Source: Burkholderia aenigmatica (GTDB taxonomy: Bacteria > Pseudomonadota > Gammaproteobacteria > Burkholderiales > Burkholderiaceae). From it: a stretch of DNA of 43,903 nt. The stretch spans positions 1-43,903 of the forward strand of contig NZ_CABVQC010000075.1 of the NCBI RefSeq assembly GCF_902499175.1, given 5' to 3'. Positions 7,303 to 15,189 of the stretch are shown one piece after another. How positions within the stretch are numbered: the stretch's first letter is position 1; each line of letters opens with the position of its first letter. Made by a program: the position numbers and the translations under genes. Below the pieces are notes generated by a model, which was given only the letters and a program-made list of their open reading frames with translations, was not told where the DNA came from and ran no database searches.

Positions 7303-8901
7303 TTATTGTTGGTTATCCTGACTGCCCTGGCTGTTGCCGCCGTTGGAGCCGGCGCCGGTCGCGGGCAGGTTCGCCGGAATGTCGCCGTAGCCGCCGAGCC
7401 CGCCGCGTCCATAGGCGCGATCGACCGCCGTCGATGCTCCGTTGATGTTGACCTTCACCGTCGGCGCGAGCGTGCCGCCGCGACGCGCGCCGATCGCATC
7501 GATGAACGACTCGACGAGGCCGCCCGGCATCACGTAGTGCGAATACGACTGGAATTCGCGCGGGTTCTGGTTCGGATCCTGCGAATACGGCGCGCCGGCC
7601 GGCGCGGAGAAGTCGGTCGGGTTGCCGAGCACGAGGCCGCTGCCGCCGTTCAGCGGCAGGAAGTCGCTGCGGATGCCGTTGCCGACGAAGCCGTACACGC
7701 CGTCCGGACCGTCGACGCCGGCCGCCATCGTCGTGCGGTGGCTGATCGTGAACAGGTAGTACTTGCCGTCCTTCAGGTAGATCTGCGGGCGCTCGGTCTG
7801 GTCGTCGACGCAGTTCGCCGACAGGAGCGGCGGCAAGAACTTCCACTCGGTCAATTGCGGGTTCGTCGCGATCGCCAGGCCGACATTGGCCTTTTGATAC
7901 ACTGCGCCTGAATTCATCACCGCATTGAGATCTTCCTTGTACGGATCGTTCGGCGCGTAGCCGAGATCGGCTTGGGTGCAGGTGCGCGCGCCGCGCGGGC
8001 CGCCCGTGTTGCCCTCGAAGACCATGTAGGTCTTGCCCGGGTGCGCGGGATCGGTGAACACGAACGGATCGCGGAACGAGAAGTACGTGTTCTGCTGGCC
8101 GGTCTGGTAGTAGTTGCCGTCCGGTTGCAGCAGCGCCTTGTGATCGTCGAAGCCGCTGAACCACACGTGCTTGTCGTCGGCGTGGATGTGGCCGTCGGCA
8201 CGCGTGATGATCGCCTGCGGCGGCGTGATGTCTGCGCCGCCGGGCGCCGAGCGGTTGAACGACGTCGCGGTGTAGTAGAGGCTGACGTTGTCGCCGTGCG
8301 TGAGGCGCGCCGAGCCGGACCATTCGGCGTTGTTGGTCATCGGCGCGGTGCCGAACACCTTGACACTGGCGCCGTCCGGGAACAGGTGGCCGCCCCAGGT
8401 CCAGCCGCCGTTTGCGGGGCGCTGCGACGCGGGGATGCCCGCGCGACGGTAGAAGAAGCCGATGCGCGCATGGACGTGACGGTCGTCAAACGTATAGCCC
8501 GCATGCGGATCGGCGGTGAGCGAGAAGATCACCTCCCAGCCCTTGTAGCTGAGCTGGTTCGCGCGCAGGTCGGCCAGCGGCCACGTGTCCCACACCCACA
8601 CGTTCGAGTTGATCAGCGGGAAATCCTGCGGGATGTCCGGCATCGTCAGCGCTTGCGGTAGCGAGTTCTTGTCGGCGCCGGCGGTGTGCGACTGCGCGAC
8701 GATCTGGCGGATGTCCGCCCGCGTCCAGCGCATCGTGAAGTTGCCTTCGGGATCGTAGGCCTGCTGCGTATGCGGCGTGGGCATGGGCGCGCCGGTGCCG
8801 CCGGACTGCGCATGCGCGACGGACGCGAAGGCGGCGAGTGCGCCGCCAGCGAGGAACAAACGTTGGGCCGCCGTCGGGCGGAAAAGGGGAAAGTATGTCA
8901 T
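7303..8901 (-). CDS. Secreted levansucrase (GH68)
   Basis: The 532-residue protein has a Sec-type signal ('RLFLAGGALAAFASVAHA', likely cut before Q32). GH68 residues are visible: nucleophile D105 in 'VWVWDTWPLAD', the transition-state Asp in 'SFRDPFVF', and the acid/base Glu in 'DDQTERPQIYLKDGKYY'. Levansucrases transfer fructose from sucrose to a growing beta-2,6-levan chain outside the cell. The C-terminus ends in a Gly/Ser/Asn/Gln-rich tail. ATG 8899-8901 was preferred over the in-frame ATG at 8949: the latter would lie only about 13 bases from the predicted transcription start and lacks a ribosome site. The promoter carries two LacI-type operators shared with the divergent LacI gene. Confidence 0.95.
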   Translation of the reverse strand: MTYFPLFRPTAAQRLFLAGGALAAFASVAHAQSGGTGAPMPTPHTQQAYDPEGNFTMRWTRADIRQIVAQSHTAGADKNSLPQALTMPDIPQDFPLINSNVWVWDTWPLADLRANQLSYKGWEVIFSLTADPHAGYTFDDRHVHARIGFFYRRAGIPASQRPANGGWTWGGHLFPDGASVKVFGTAPMTNNAEWSGSARLTHGDNVSLYYTATSFNRSAPGGADITPPQAIITRADGHIHADDKHVWFSGFDDHKALLQPDGNYYQTGQQNTYFSFRDPFVFTDPAHPGKTYMVFEGNTGGPRGARTCTQADLGYAPNDPYKEDLNAVMNSGAVYQKANVGLAIATNPQLTEWKFLPPLLSANCVDDQTERPQIYLKDGKYYLFTISHRTTMAAGVDGPDGVYGFVGNGIRSDFLPLNGGSGLVLGNPTDFSAPAGAPYSQDPNQNPREFQSYSHYVMPGGLVESFIDAIGARRGGTLAPTVKVNINGASTAVDRAYGRGGLGGYGDIPANLPATGAGSNGGNSQGSQDNQQ

Positions 8902-8954
8902 CTCGTCGTCGTTTCCAGGGAAAGTGAAAGTGAACGGCTGAGTGGGCATCGATG

Positions 8955-8970
8955 TCCAAACCGGTTTGGA
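8955..8970. promoter_or_regulatory. LacI-family operator 1 (perfect 16-bp palindrome)
   Basis: TCCAAACCGGTTTGGA is a perfect palindrome with the central CG typical of LacI-family operators. Its centre lies 22 bp, about two helical turns, from that of operator 2. It covers the likely +1 region of the levansucrase promoter. Confidence 0.85.
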
Positions 8971-8998
8971 TGCTATTTCAAACCGGTTTGGACGTCAA
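8970..8998 (-). promoter_or_regulatory. Levansucrase promoter (TTGACG-17-TAGCAT)
   Basis: On the minus strand, TTGACG (8993-8998) and TAGCAT (8970-8975) are 17 bp apart, a good sigma-70 arrangement. One operator palindrome fills the spacer and the second covers the predicted start site, so LacI binding should block polymerase. Confidence 0.7.
8977..8992. promoter_or_regulatory. LacI-family operator 2
   Basis: TTCAAACCGGTTTGGA has a perfect 12-bp core (CAAACCGGTTTG) and differs from operator 1 at one base. It sits between the -35 and -10 of the levansucrase promoter, in the gap shared with the divergent LacI gene. Confidence 0.85.
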
Positions 8999-9087
8999 AA
9001 GATAATTATTTGACGGTAATCACTACCGAGCGGAAACAATTGCCGACCATCGGCATGCCGCACGGCGCATCGAATGCGAGGAACACG

Positions 9088-10119
9088 GTGACGGTGAAGG
9101 TGAATCTGAAGGCGCTATCGGACGCGCTCGGGCTGTCGCGGACGACGGTCAGCCGCGCGCTGAACGGTTACGACGACGTCAGCGAGGCGACGCGCGAACG
9201 CGTGGCGCGGGCTGCCCGGGAAATGGGCTATGTGGCGGACCCGACCGCGCGCCGGCTCGCGACCGGGCGCGCGGACGTGATCGGGATCGTCTATCCGTTC
9301 GGTGCGGGCGATCTCGGCGATCCGCGCTTCGGCGAAGTCGTCGCGGGCATCACCGAGCGGCTCGCGGAACGCAATCTCGATTTCATCATCGCGTCGGCGC
9401 GACCGAACGCGGAACTGGACACCTATCGGCGCATCGTCGACGGCAAGCTCGTCGACGGCCTGATCGTCGCGCGCACGCTGGTCGACGATCCGCGCATCGC
9501 GTACCTGCAGGCGAGCGCGTTTCCGTACGTGGCCTACGGCCGGACGCAGGTAGCCGAGCCGTATGCGTGGTTCGATTTCGACAACGAGGCCGGCGCGCGG
9601 GACGCGGTGCGCCGCCTGACGGCGTTCGGGCATCGGCGCATTGCGATGATCAGCGCGCCGCTCGACCTGAATTTCGCCGCGCAGCGCCGGGCAGGCTATC
9701 TGTCGGCTCTGCACGAAGCCGGCATCGAGCCAGATCCGGCGCTGCTCGTCGAGTGCCCGTTTACGCACGACGGCGGGTTGCAGGCGGTGCGGGCGCTGCT
9801 GGCAGGTGCCGAGCGGCCGACGGCGCTGCTGGTCGACAACAATATCGTGGGCGGCGGCGCGTTTCGGGCGCTCATGGGCAGCGGGCTGCGGCTGGGCGAG
9901 GACATGTCGCTGATCGTCTACGACGGCGTGCCGCCGGACATCGCGCATCCGCATCGCGTGACGGCGGTCGTGCAGCCGACCGGTCATGCATCGGGGCGCT
10001 CGCTCGCGGAACTGATGCTGCGGCTGCTGGGGGATGGTGTTCGCGAGCAGCGGCTCGAAGCGCCGGTAATCGAGGCGGGCGACACGGACGGTCCGTTGCG
10101 CGGCCAGCCGGCGCGGTAA
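9088..10119 (+). CDS. LacI-family transcriptional regulator of the levan module
   Basis: The 343-residue protein has an N-terminal LacI HTH ('LKALSDALGLSRTTVSRALN' then 'YDDVSEATRERVARAAREMGY') and hinge residues 'ARRLATGRADVIGIV'. A periplasmic-binding-protein-like sensor domain follows to about residue 330. Such proteins release their operator on sugar binding; sucrose, fructose or a fructan fragment would fit here but is inferred. GTG 9088-9090 is chosen because GAGGAAC lies just upstream; ATG 9055 is an alternative that adds 11 residues but has no ribosome site. It is divergent from the levansucrase gene with two matching palindromes between, so it most likely represses that gene and possibly itself. 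Confidence 0.9.
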   Translation: MTVKVNLKALSDALGLSRTTVSRALNGYDDVSEATRERVARAAREMGYVADPTARRLATGRADVIGIVYPFGAGDLGDPRFGEVVAGITERLAERNLDFIIASARPNAELDTYRRIVDGKLVDGLIVARTLVDDPRIAYLQASAFPYVAYGRTQVAEPYAWFDFDNEAGARDAVRRLTAFGHRRIAMISAPLDLNFAAQRRAGYLSALHEAGIEPDPALLVECPFTHDGGLQAVRALLAGAERPTALLVDNNIVGGGAFRALMGSGLRLGEDMSLIVYDGVPPDIAHPHRVTAVVQPTGHASGRSLAELMLRLLGDGVREQRLEAPVIEAGDTDGPLRGQPAR

Positions 10120-10120
10120 A

Positions 10121-10167
10121 GGCGAGGGGCGCGAGCGACCACGAACGCTCGCGGATCGCGCCTCGCC
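10121..10167 (+). terminator. Possible terminator-like hairpin after the LacI gene
   Basis: Two 7-bp stems are in register: GGCGAGG (10121-10127) with CCTCGCC (10161-10167), and GCGAGCG (10131-10137) with CGCTCGC (10146-10152). The structure begins two bases after the LacI stop codon. No T-tract follows, so it may be rho-dependent or only protective. Confidence 0.4.
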
Positions 10168-10195
10168 GCAAAGCCCACGACGACGGCAGGGGCGA

Positions 10196-10224
10196 TTGCC
10201 CGTTTTCTAGACGACCGGTCTAAT
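10196..10224 (+). promoter_or_regulatory. Promoter-operator module, upstream copy
   Basis: TTGCCC (10196-10201) and TCTAAT (10219-10224) are 17 bp apart. The inverted repeat TAGACGACCGGTCTA (10208-10222; TAGAC-N5-GTCTA) spans the spacer and overlaps the -10. The layout suits repression by a TetR-family protein and resembles the TAGACC/GGTCTA half-sites known for NemR. It lies in the 386-bp gap between the LacI gene and the DJ-1/PfpI gene. No ORF follows it before the second copy. Confidence 0.6.
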
Positions 10225-10342
10225 CAGGGGCTATCATCCGTCCTCGTGAATGCGGCGACGTCCGTGGCATATGCAACAAAGACGCGAAAATGCCATTTCG
10301 CGCTGCGATGCTGATGGTGCAGCGAGACGCCGTCGTTTTATT

Positions 10343-10370
10343 TTGAATTGTTCTAGACGACTGGTCTAAT
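10343..10370 (+). promoter_or_regulatory. Promoter-operator module, downstream copy, for DJ-1/PfpI and OYE genes
   Basis: TTGAAT (10343-10348) and TCTAAT (10365-10370) are 16 bp apart. TAGACGACTGGTCTA (10354-10368) fills the spacer and overlaps the -10. It differs by one base from the copy 146 bp upstream and keeps the same flanks (TTC before, AT after). It is the best promoter for the gene starting at 10506. Confidence 0.65.
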
Positions 10371-10505
10371 AGGTGCATGCCACATTCGGATACGCGGGTC
10401 GCACGTTGACGCGTCACAGCTGACTAACCGACAGGCGTGCCGCGCCGACCGGATTGTCCGGTTGGGCGGCCCCGTTCCCGTCCATTTTCGAAGGAGTGTC
10501 CGATC

Positions 10506-11192
10506 ATGAAGATTCTGGTTGTCCTGACCTCGCACGACACGCTCGGCGACACTGGCAAGAAGACCGGCTTCTGGCTCGAGGAACTGGCCGCGCCGTACTA
10601 CGCGTTCAAGGATGCGGGCGTCGAGCTGACGCTCGCGTCGCCGAAGGGCGGCCAGCCGCCGCTCGACCCGAAAAGCAACGATCCGGCCGCCCAGACCGAC
10701 GCGACGCGCCGCTTCGAGGCCGATGCGGCGGCCAAGGCCGAGCTGGCTTCGACGCGCAAGCTGGCCGACGTGTCCGTGGACGACTACGACGCCGTGTTTT
10801 ACCCGGGCGGCCATGGCCCGCTGTGGGATCTCGCCGAGGATCTGCATTCGATCGGCCTGATCGAGCGCGCGCTGGCGGCCGGCAAGCCGGTCGCGGCCGT
10901 GTGCCACGCGCCGGGCGTGCTGCGTCATGTGAAGAACCCGCAGACCGGCGAATCGGTCGTGCGCGGCAAGCGCGCGACGGGTTTCACCAACAGCGAGGAA
11001 GCGGCCGTCGAACTGACGGAAGTCGTGCCGTTCCTCGTCGAGGACATGCTGAAGACCAACGGCGCGCAATTCGAGCGCAGCGCCGACTGGGCGCCGCATG
11101 TCGTCACCGACGGGCTGCTGATCACGGGGCAGAACCCCGCATCGTCGGAGCCGGCCGCAGAAGCGCTGCTTGCGCAGCTCGGCCACCGCTAA
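10506..11192 (+). CDS. DJ-1/PfpI-family protein (class I glutamine amidotransferase-like)
   Basis: The 228-residue protein has the DJ-1/PfpI fold with the nucleophile-elbow Cys C133 followed by H134 in 'VAAVCHAPGVLRHV' and acidic residues at E25/E26. The 'FYPGGHGPLWDL' loop is typical of the Hsp31/glyoxalase III-like branch. Such enzymes convert methylglyoxal or related aldehydes to hydroxy acids without glutathione, or repair glycation; which applies cannot be read here. ATG 10506 is preceded by GAAGGAGTG. The gene is followed by an Old Yellow Enzyme gene in the same direction, and TetR-type operators lie upstream. This matches the logic of electrophile-responsive loci such as E. coli nemRA-gloA. 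Confidence 0.9.
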   Translation: MKILVVLTSHDTLGDTGKKTGFWLEELAAPYYAFKDAGVELTLASPKGGQPPLDPKSNDPAAQTDATRRFEADAAAKAELASTRKLADVSVDDYDAVFYPGGHGPLWDLAEDLHSIGLIERALAAGKPVAAVCHAPGVLRHVKNPQTGESVVRGKRATGFTNSEEAAVELTEVVPFLVEDMLKTNGAQFERSADWAPHVVTDGLLITGQNPASSEPAAEALLAQLGHR

Positions 11193-11203
11193 GCCACTAA
11201 GCC

Positions 11204-11230
11204 GATGGCGCCGGCCGGGCCGGCGCCATC
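11204..11230. other. Strong GC hairpin between DJ-1/PfpI and OYE genes
   Basis: GATGGCGCCGGCC (11204-11216) and GGCCGGCGCCATC (11218-11230) are perfect complements around one base. No T-tract follows. It may protect the upstream message or reduce readthrough to the OYE gene. Confidence 0.55.
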
Positions 11231-11342
11231 CCGTATCCGTCGCCGGGCGCTAGCCGGCCCGTCGACGGCCCGAATCGTTCCGTCGTGCGCATTGCGCGAC
11301 GCGTTTCCAGTCGTTTTGCAGAACCAAGCAAAGGAGTCGTGG

Positions 11343-12452
11343 ATGTCTGCCCTGTTCGAACCGTTCAAACTTAAGGATGTCACGCTGCGCAACCGCATCG
11401 CGGTGCCGCCGATGTGCCAGTACGTCGCCGAGGACGGCGTCGTCAACGATTGGCATCACGTGCATCTGGCCGGCATCGCGCGTGGCGGCGCGGGCCTCGT
11501 GATCGCCGAGGCGACGGCCGTGTCGCCGGAAGGGCGCATCACGCCGGGCTGCGCGGGGCTGTGGAACGATGCGCAGGCCGAAGCGTTCGCGCCGTCGGTC
11601 GCGGCGATCAAGGCGGCCGGCGCGGTGCCCGGCATCCAGATCGCGCACGCGGGCCGCAAGGCGAGCGCGAACCGCCCGTGGGAAGGCGACGACCATATCG
11701 CCGACGGCGATCCGCGCGGCTGGCAGACCATCGCACCGTCGGCCGTGCCGTTTGGCGCACACTTGCCGAAGACGCCGCGCGCGATGACGCGCGACGACAT
11801 CGCACGCGTGCAGGCCGACTTCGTTGCGTCGGCGAAGCGCGCGCGCGACCTGGGCTTCGAATGGCTCGAACTGCACTTCGCGCACGGCTATCTCGGCCAG
11901 AGCTTCTTCTCGGTGCATGCGAACCAGCGTGACGACGAATACGGCGGTTCGGCCGAGAACCGCGGCCGCTTCCTCGTCGAAACGCTGGCGGCCGTCCGCA
12001 AGGTGTGGCCCGAGCATCTGCCGCTGACCGCACGTTTCGGCGTGATCGAATACGACGGCCGTGACGAAGAGACGCTCGCCGAGTCGATCGCGCTCACGCA
12101 GCGGCTGAAGCAGGAAGGGCTCGACATGCTGAGCGTGTCGGTCGGTTTCTCGACGCCGGACGCGCAGATTCCGTGGGGCCCGGCGTTCCTTGCGCCGATC
12201 GCCGAGCGCGTGCGCCGCGAGGCCGGGCTGCCGGTGTCGTCCGCGTGGGGGATCGACACGCCGCAACTGGCGAACCGCGTGGTGGCGGAAGAGCAGCTCG
12301 ATCTCGTGATGGTCGGCCGCGCGCATCTGGCCGACCCGCACTGGCCGTACTACGCGGCCAAGCAGCTCGGCGTCGAGCGTCCGTCGTGGACGCTGCCCGC
12401 GCCGTACGCGCACTGGCTCGAGCGTTACCGGACCGCCGACAAGGTGGCCTGA
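11343..12452 (+). CDS. Old Yellow Enzyme family NADH:flavin oxidoreductase (XenA/YqjM-like)
   Basis: The 369-residue TIM-barrel flavoprotein belongs to the YqjM/XenA branch of Old Yellow Enzymes. It shows the redox-modulating C25 in 'VPPMCQYVAEDG', 'QIAHAGRKAS', the catalytic segment 'LELHFAHGYLGQSFFS', 'NQRDDEYGGSAENRGRF', and the C-terminal FMN-phosphate region 'LDLVMVGRAHLADPHW'. Such enzymes use NAD(P)H to reduce C=C bonds of unsaturated carbonyls or nitro compounds. ATG 11343 is preceded by AAAGGAGT. It follows the DJ-1/PfpI gene after 150 bp and ends at a strong terminator. A detoxification role fits both genes; the inducer is unknown. Confidence 0.94.
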   Translation: MSALFEPFKLKDVTLRNRIAVPPMCQYVAEDGVVNDWHHVHLAGIARGGAGLVIAEATAVSPEGRITPGCAGLWNDAQAEAFAPSVAAIKAAGAVPGIQIAHAGRKASANRPWEGDDHIADGDPRGWQTIAPSAVPFGAHLPKTPRAMTRDDIARVQADFVASAKRARDLGFEWLELHFAHGYLGQSFFSVHANQRDDEYGGSAENRGRFLVETLAAVRKVWPEHLPLTARFGVIEYDGRDEETLAESIALTQRLKQEGLDMLSVSVGFSTPDAQIPWGPAFLAPIAERVRREAGLPVSSAWGIDTPQLANRVVAEEQLDLVMVGRAHLADPHWPYYAAKQLGVERPSWTLPAPYAHWLERYRTADKVA

Positions 12453-12515
12453 ACGGGTGTGTCGCCGGGGCGGCGTGCGCATCAGATGCGCCGCCGATCT
12501 GGCGCCGATGGATAG

Positions 12516-12563
12516 AATGGCGGTTCGCGCCGGCTGGTTGCCGGCGCGAACCGCCATTTTTTT
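12516..12563 (+). terminator. Rho-independent terminator after the OYE gene
   Basis: A perfect 19-bp stem (12516-12534 with 12540-12558) around loop TGGTT is followed by a run of seven T (12557-12563). It ends 19 bases before the AI-2E-family start codon. A TAGAAT -10-like box (12513-12518) overlaps the left arm, so a transcript starting there would lack part of the stem. Confidence 0.9.
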
Positions 12564-12581
12564 CATTTCGACAGAGGTGCC

Positions 12582-13652
12582 ATGGGCGCACATGTCCCGT
12601 CGTCTCACGATCCCGCCGCGCGGCCGCGCGCGCAGCAGATTTCCCGCGCCGTGCTGTATGCGGCGCTGCTGGTCATCGCGCTGTGGGTGATCCGCGATTT
12701 CATTCCCGCCATCGCCTGGGCCTGCGTGATCGCCATCGCGATGTGGCCGATGCTGAAGCGCTTCGAATCGCACCTACTGTTCCGCAACCGCCCGACGCTC
12801 ATCGCGCTCGTCATCACGGCGGCGATCTCGTTGCTGGTCGTGCTGCCGGTGGCCGTCGCGGCGACCCAGGCGATCGGGCAGGCGCATGACCTGCGCGAGT
12901 GGCTGCGCACGATCCAGGACAACGGCATCCCGGTGCCGGACGTGGTCGGCCGGCTGCCTTACGGCGCGGCGCAGGTCACCGAGTGGTGGCAGGCCAATCT
13001 CGGCCATCCGCTGCATGCGGCCAGCGCGATGCACGGCGTCAACAGCGAGAAATTCATCGCGTTCGGCCGTCAGTTCGGCACGAAGCTTGCGCACGGGCTG
13101 CTCGAGTTCGGCTTCATGCTCGTCACGCTGTTCGTGATCCTGCGCGCCGGCCACAAGCTGTCGGGTGCCTTGCTGCAGGGCGCGCGGCGCGCGTTCGGGC
13201 GCAGCGGCGCGGAGCTGATCGAGCGGATGGTCGCGGCCGTGTTCGGCACGGTGACGGGGCTCGTCGTCGTCGGGCTCGGCGAGGGCGCGCTGCTCGGCAT
13301 CGCGTATGCGCTGGCCGGCGTCCCGCATGCGGCGCTGCTCGGCCTCGTCACGGCGATCGCCGCGATGCTGCCGTTCTGCGCGCCGGTCGTGTTCTGCGGC
13401 GCGGCGCTGTGGCTGTTCGTCCAGGGGGCGACCATGTGGGCCATCGTGGTGGCCGTGCTCGGGTTCGTCGTCGTGTTCATCGCCGAGCACTTCGTGCGGC
13501 CCGTGCTGATCGGCAGCTCCGCGCGGCTGCCGTTCCTGCTCGTGCTGTTCGGCATCCTCGGCGGCGCCGAGACGTTCGGCCTGATCGGGCTGTTCGTCGG
13601 CCCCGCGCTGATGACGGTGCTGACGATGCTGTGGGCCGAATGGATTGCATGA
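12582..13652 (+). CDS. AI-2E/YdiK-type transporter family membrane protein (UPF0118)
   Basis: The 356-residue inner-membrane protein shows about seven to eight hydrophobic segments. Two lie at the N-terminus ('VLYAALLVIALWVI', 'IPAIAWACVIAIAMWPML') and a third follows at about 70-90. A soluble middle region precedes a C-terminal block with the family-like sequences 'HFVRPVLIGSSARLPFLLVL' and 'FGLIGLFVGPALMTVL'. The family includes TqsA (autoinducer-2 export) and Na+/H+ antiporter-like members; the substrate here is unknown. ATG 12582 is preceded by AGAGGTGCC. It lies immediately after the OYE terminator, so its promoter must overlap that hairpin or it relies on readthrough. Confidence 0.88.
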   Translation: MGAHVPSSHDPAARPRAQQISRAVLYAALLVIALWVIRDFIPAIAWACVIAIAMWPMLKRFESHLLFRNRPTLIALVITAAISLLVVLPVAVAATQAIGQAHDLREWLRTIQDNGIPVPDVVGRLPYGAAQVTEWWQANLGHPLHAASAMHGVNSEKFIAFGRQFGTKLAHGLLEFGFMLVTLFVILRAGHKLSGALLQGARRAFGRSGAELIERMVAAVFGTVTGLVVVGLGEGALLGIAYALAGVPHAALLGLVTAIAAMLPFCAPVVFCGAALWLFVQGATMWAIVVAVLGFVVVFIAEHFVRPVLIGSSARLPFLLVLFGILGGAETFGLIGLFVGPALMTVLTMLWAEWIA

Positions 13653-13842
13653 CGATGTGTGCCGGGGCGGCCGCATGACGCGGCGGCACGGATGCGCGAT
13701 CAAGCGCGCATCGGCCGCCGCCACGGGCGACGATCCGGCTGGTGCCGAAGCCTGCATTGCAGCGATCCGGATAAAGTTCTCTACATTTCTTTTCGATCCG
13801 GACCCAAAGGTCTAGTAGCATGGCGCTTTCGATCACGCCGGC

Positions 13843-14241
13843 ATGGCGCAGCAGATTTCACCAAGCATGCGATTGATTACGATGTCCCGTCCCGCAGCGA
13901 CGCTGTCCCTGGCCGCCGGCTGCCTGATGTTGCACGGTTGCGCGTGGTTCGACTCGTGGCTGCCATTCTCGTACTCGCGCACGCCGCTCGCGCGGGCCGC
14001 GTCGCGGCATGGCGCGACGCGCGCCGATGTCGTCCGCGCCGGCGGCAATCCGCGCAGCGTCTGGATGGTCCGCAACGGCAGCGGCGTCTGCTACAACTAC
14101 TTCATCGAGCACGGCAACGATCACCGCGAGTATTTCGTCGTGTTCGACCGGGCCGGCGTCGTCACGCAACACGGCTTCGATTCCTGCATGAACGCCGACC
14201 GCAAGGGCACGCTCGCGCCGGGCAAGGCCGCTTCGCGCTAG
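13843..14241 (+). CDS. OsmE-like small outer-membrane lipoprotein
   Basis: The open frame from ATG 13843 gives 132 residues; internal starts at 13867 (MRLITMSRP) or 13882 are equally plausible because no start has a clear ribosome site. A lipoprotein signal ends in the lipobox LHGC ('LSLAAGCLMLHGCAWF'). The rest resembles the OsmE/SmpA fold: 'GATRADVVRAGGNPRSVW', then 'GVCYNYFIEHG' and 'EYFVVFDRAGVVTQHGFDSC', matching the GTC-Y...YFVAL...G-T-C pattern of E. coli OsmE. OsmE is an osmotically induced outer-membrane lipoprotein of unclear function. A 190-bp gap upstream separates it from the AI-2E-family gene and should carry its promoter. Confidence 0.75.
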   Translation: MAQQISPSMRLITMSRPAATLSLAAGCLMLHGCAWFDSWLPFSYSRTPLARAASRHGATRADVVRAGGNPRSVWMVRNGSGVCYNYFIEHGNDHREYFVVFDRAGVVTQHGFDSCMNADRKGTLAPGKAASR

Positions 14242-14265
14242 CGCGGCGGCCGTGCCCGACCGCCA

Positions 14266-15060
14266 TTACGCGATCGTGTCGAGTACGCCGCCGTCCGCGC
14301 GCAGCGCGGCGCCCGTCGTCGCCGACGCCAGCGGCGAGCACACGTACACGACCAGGTTCGCGATTTCCTCGGGCAGCGCCGGTCGCTGGATGATCGACGT
14401 CGCGCGCTGCGTGCGCACGAACTCCACCGCGACGTCGTCGATGCTGCGGCCTGTTTCGTCGGCCTGCGCCTTCAGCATCGCGCGCACACCTTCCGACATC
14501 GTCGGCCCCGGCAGCACCGAATTGACCGTCACGTTCGTGCCGGCCGCGAGCTTCGCGAGGCCGCGTGCGATCGACAGCTGCGCGGTTTTCGTGAATCCGT
14601 AATGAATCATGTCGACCGGGATGTTCAGGCCCGATTCCGACGAAATGAACACGATCCGGCCGGCATTGCGTTCGATCATCCCCTTCAGGTAATGCCGCGC
14701 GAGGCGCACGCCGGACATCACATTGGTCTGGAAATAGTGGTCCCACTCGGCGTCGTCGATATCGAAGAACGCCTTCAGGCCGTAGATGCCCGCGTTGTTG
14801 ACGAGGATGTCGGCCGCGGGCGTGTGCTGCGTGATGCGCGCGGCGCCGGCGGCATCGGACAGGTCGGCGGCGATGCCGTCGAAGCCCGCATCAGGGACGG
14901 CCGCGCGCAGGTGCGCGAGCGCGGACTGCACCGACGCGTCGCTGCGGCCGTTGACGACGACGCGCGCGCCGGCACGCGCCAGCCCTTCGGCAATCGCGAG
15001 CCCGATACCGGCGGTGGAAGCGGTGACTACAGCGGTCTTGCCTTTCAGATCGATCTGCAT
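14266..15060 (-). CDS. Short-chain dehydrogenase/reductase, classical SDR
   Basis: The 264-residue protein has the SDR nucleotide motif TASTAGIG (residues 12-19), 'ILVNNAGIYGLKAF', catalytic Ser in 'VFISSESGLNIP', and Y-x3-K in 'DMIHYGFTKTAQLS'. The C-terminal 'TTGAALRADGGVLDTIA' is typical. It is a predicted NAD(P)-dependent cytoplasmic oxidoreductase of unknown substrate. ATG 15058-15060 starts at the natural SDR N-terminus; the longer open frame upstream lacks family features. Upstream DNA (15113-15189) carries AATTCC-based palindromes around a possible promoter. Its 3' end converges on the OsmE-like gene 24 bp away. Confidence 0.92.
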   Translation of the reverse strand: MQIDLKGKTAVVTASTAGIGLAIAEGLARAGARVVVNGRSDASVQSALAHLRAAVPDAGFDGIAADLSDAAGAARITQHTPAADILVNNAGIYGLKAFFDIDDAEWDHYFQTNVMSGVRLARHYLKGMIERNAGRIVFISSESGLNIPVDMIHYGFTKTAQLSIARGLAKLAAGTNVTVNSVLPGPTMSEGVRAMLKAQADETGRSIDDVAVEFVRTQRATSIIQRPALPEEIANLVVYVCSPLASATTGAALRADGGVLDTIA

Positions 15061-15112
15061 GAGCGTGGCTGGGGAAGAGTGAACGGGAGCCGCCGCGCGT
15101 GCCGCGGCGGAC

Positions 15113-15189
15113 GGAATTCTAAGCTTAGGCAAATTCCGGTCAGTAGGCCATGCCGCGAGCGCGTCGGCGGCAGTCACGCGGAAATTCCG
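15113..15189 (-). promoter_or_regulatory. Candidate SDR promoter and palindromic AATTCC elements
   Basis: On the minus strand, CTGACC (15138-15143) and TAGAAT (15116-15121) are 16 bp apart. The -10 overlaps CTAAGCTTAG (15119-15128), a perfect palindrome nested between GGAATT (15113-15118) and AATTCC (15132-15137). A second palindrome, CGGAAATTCCG, lies at 15179-15189. These could bind a regulator of the SDR gene. Confidence 0.4.

Noticed and set aside
8686..9087. Longer LacI start upstream
   Set aside because: The extra residues overlap the levansucrase gene and its operators and lack family features.
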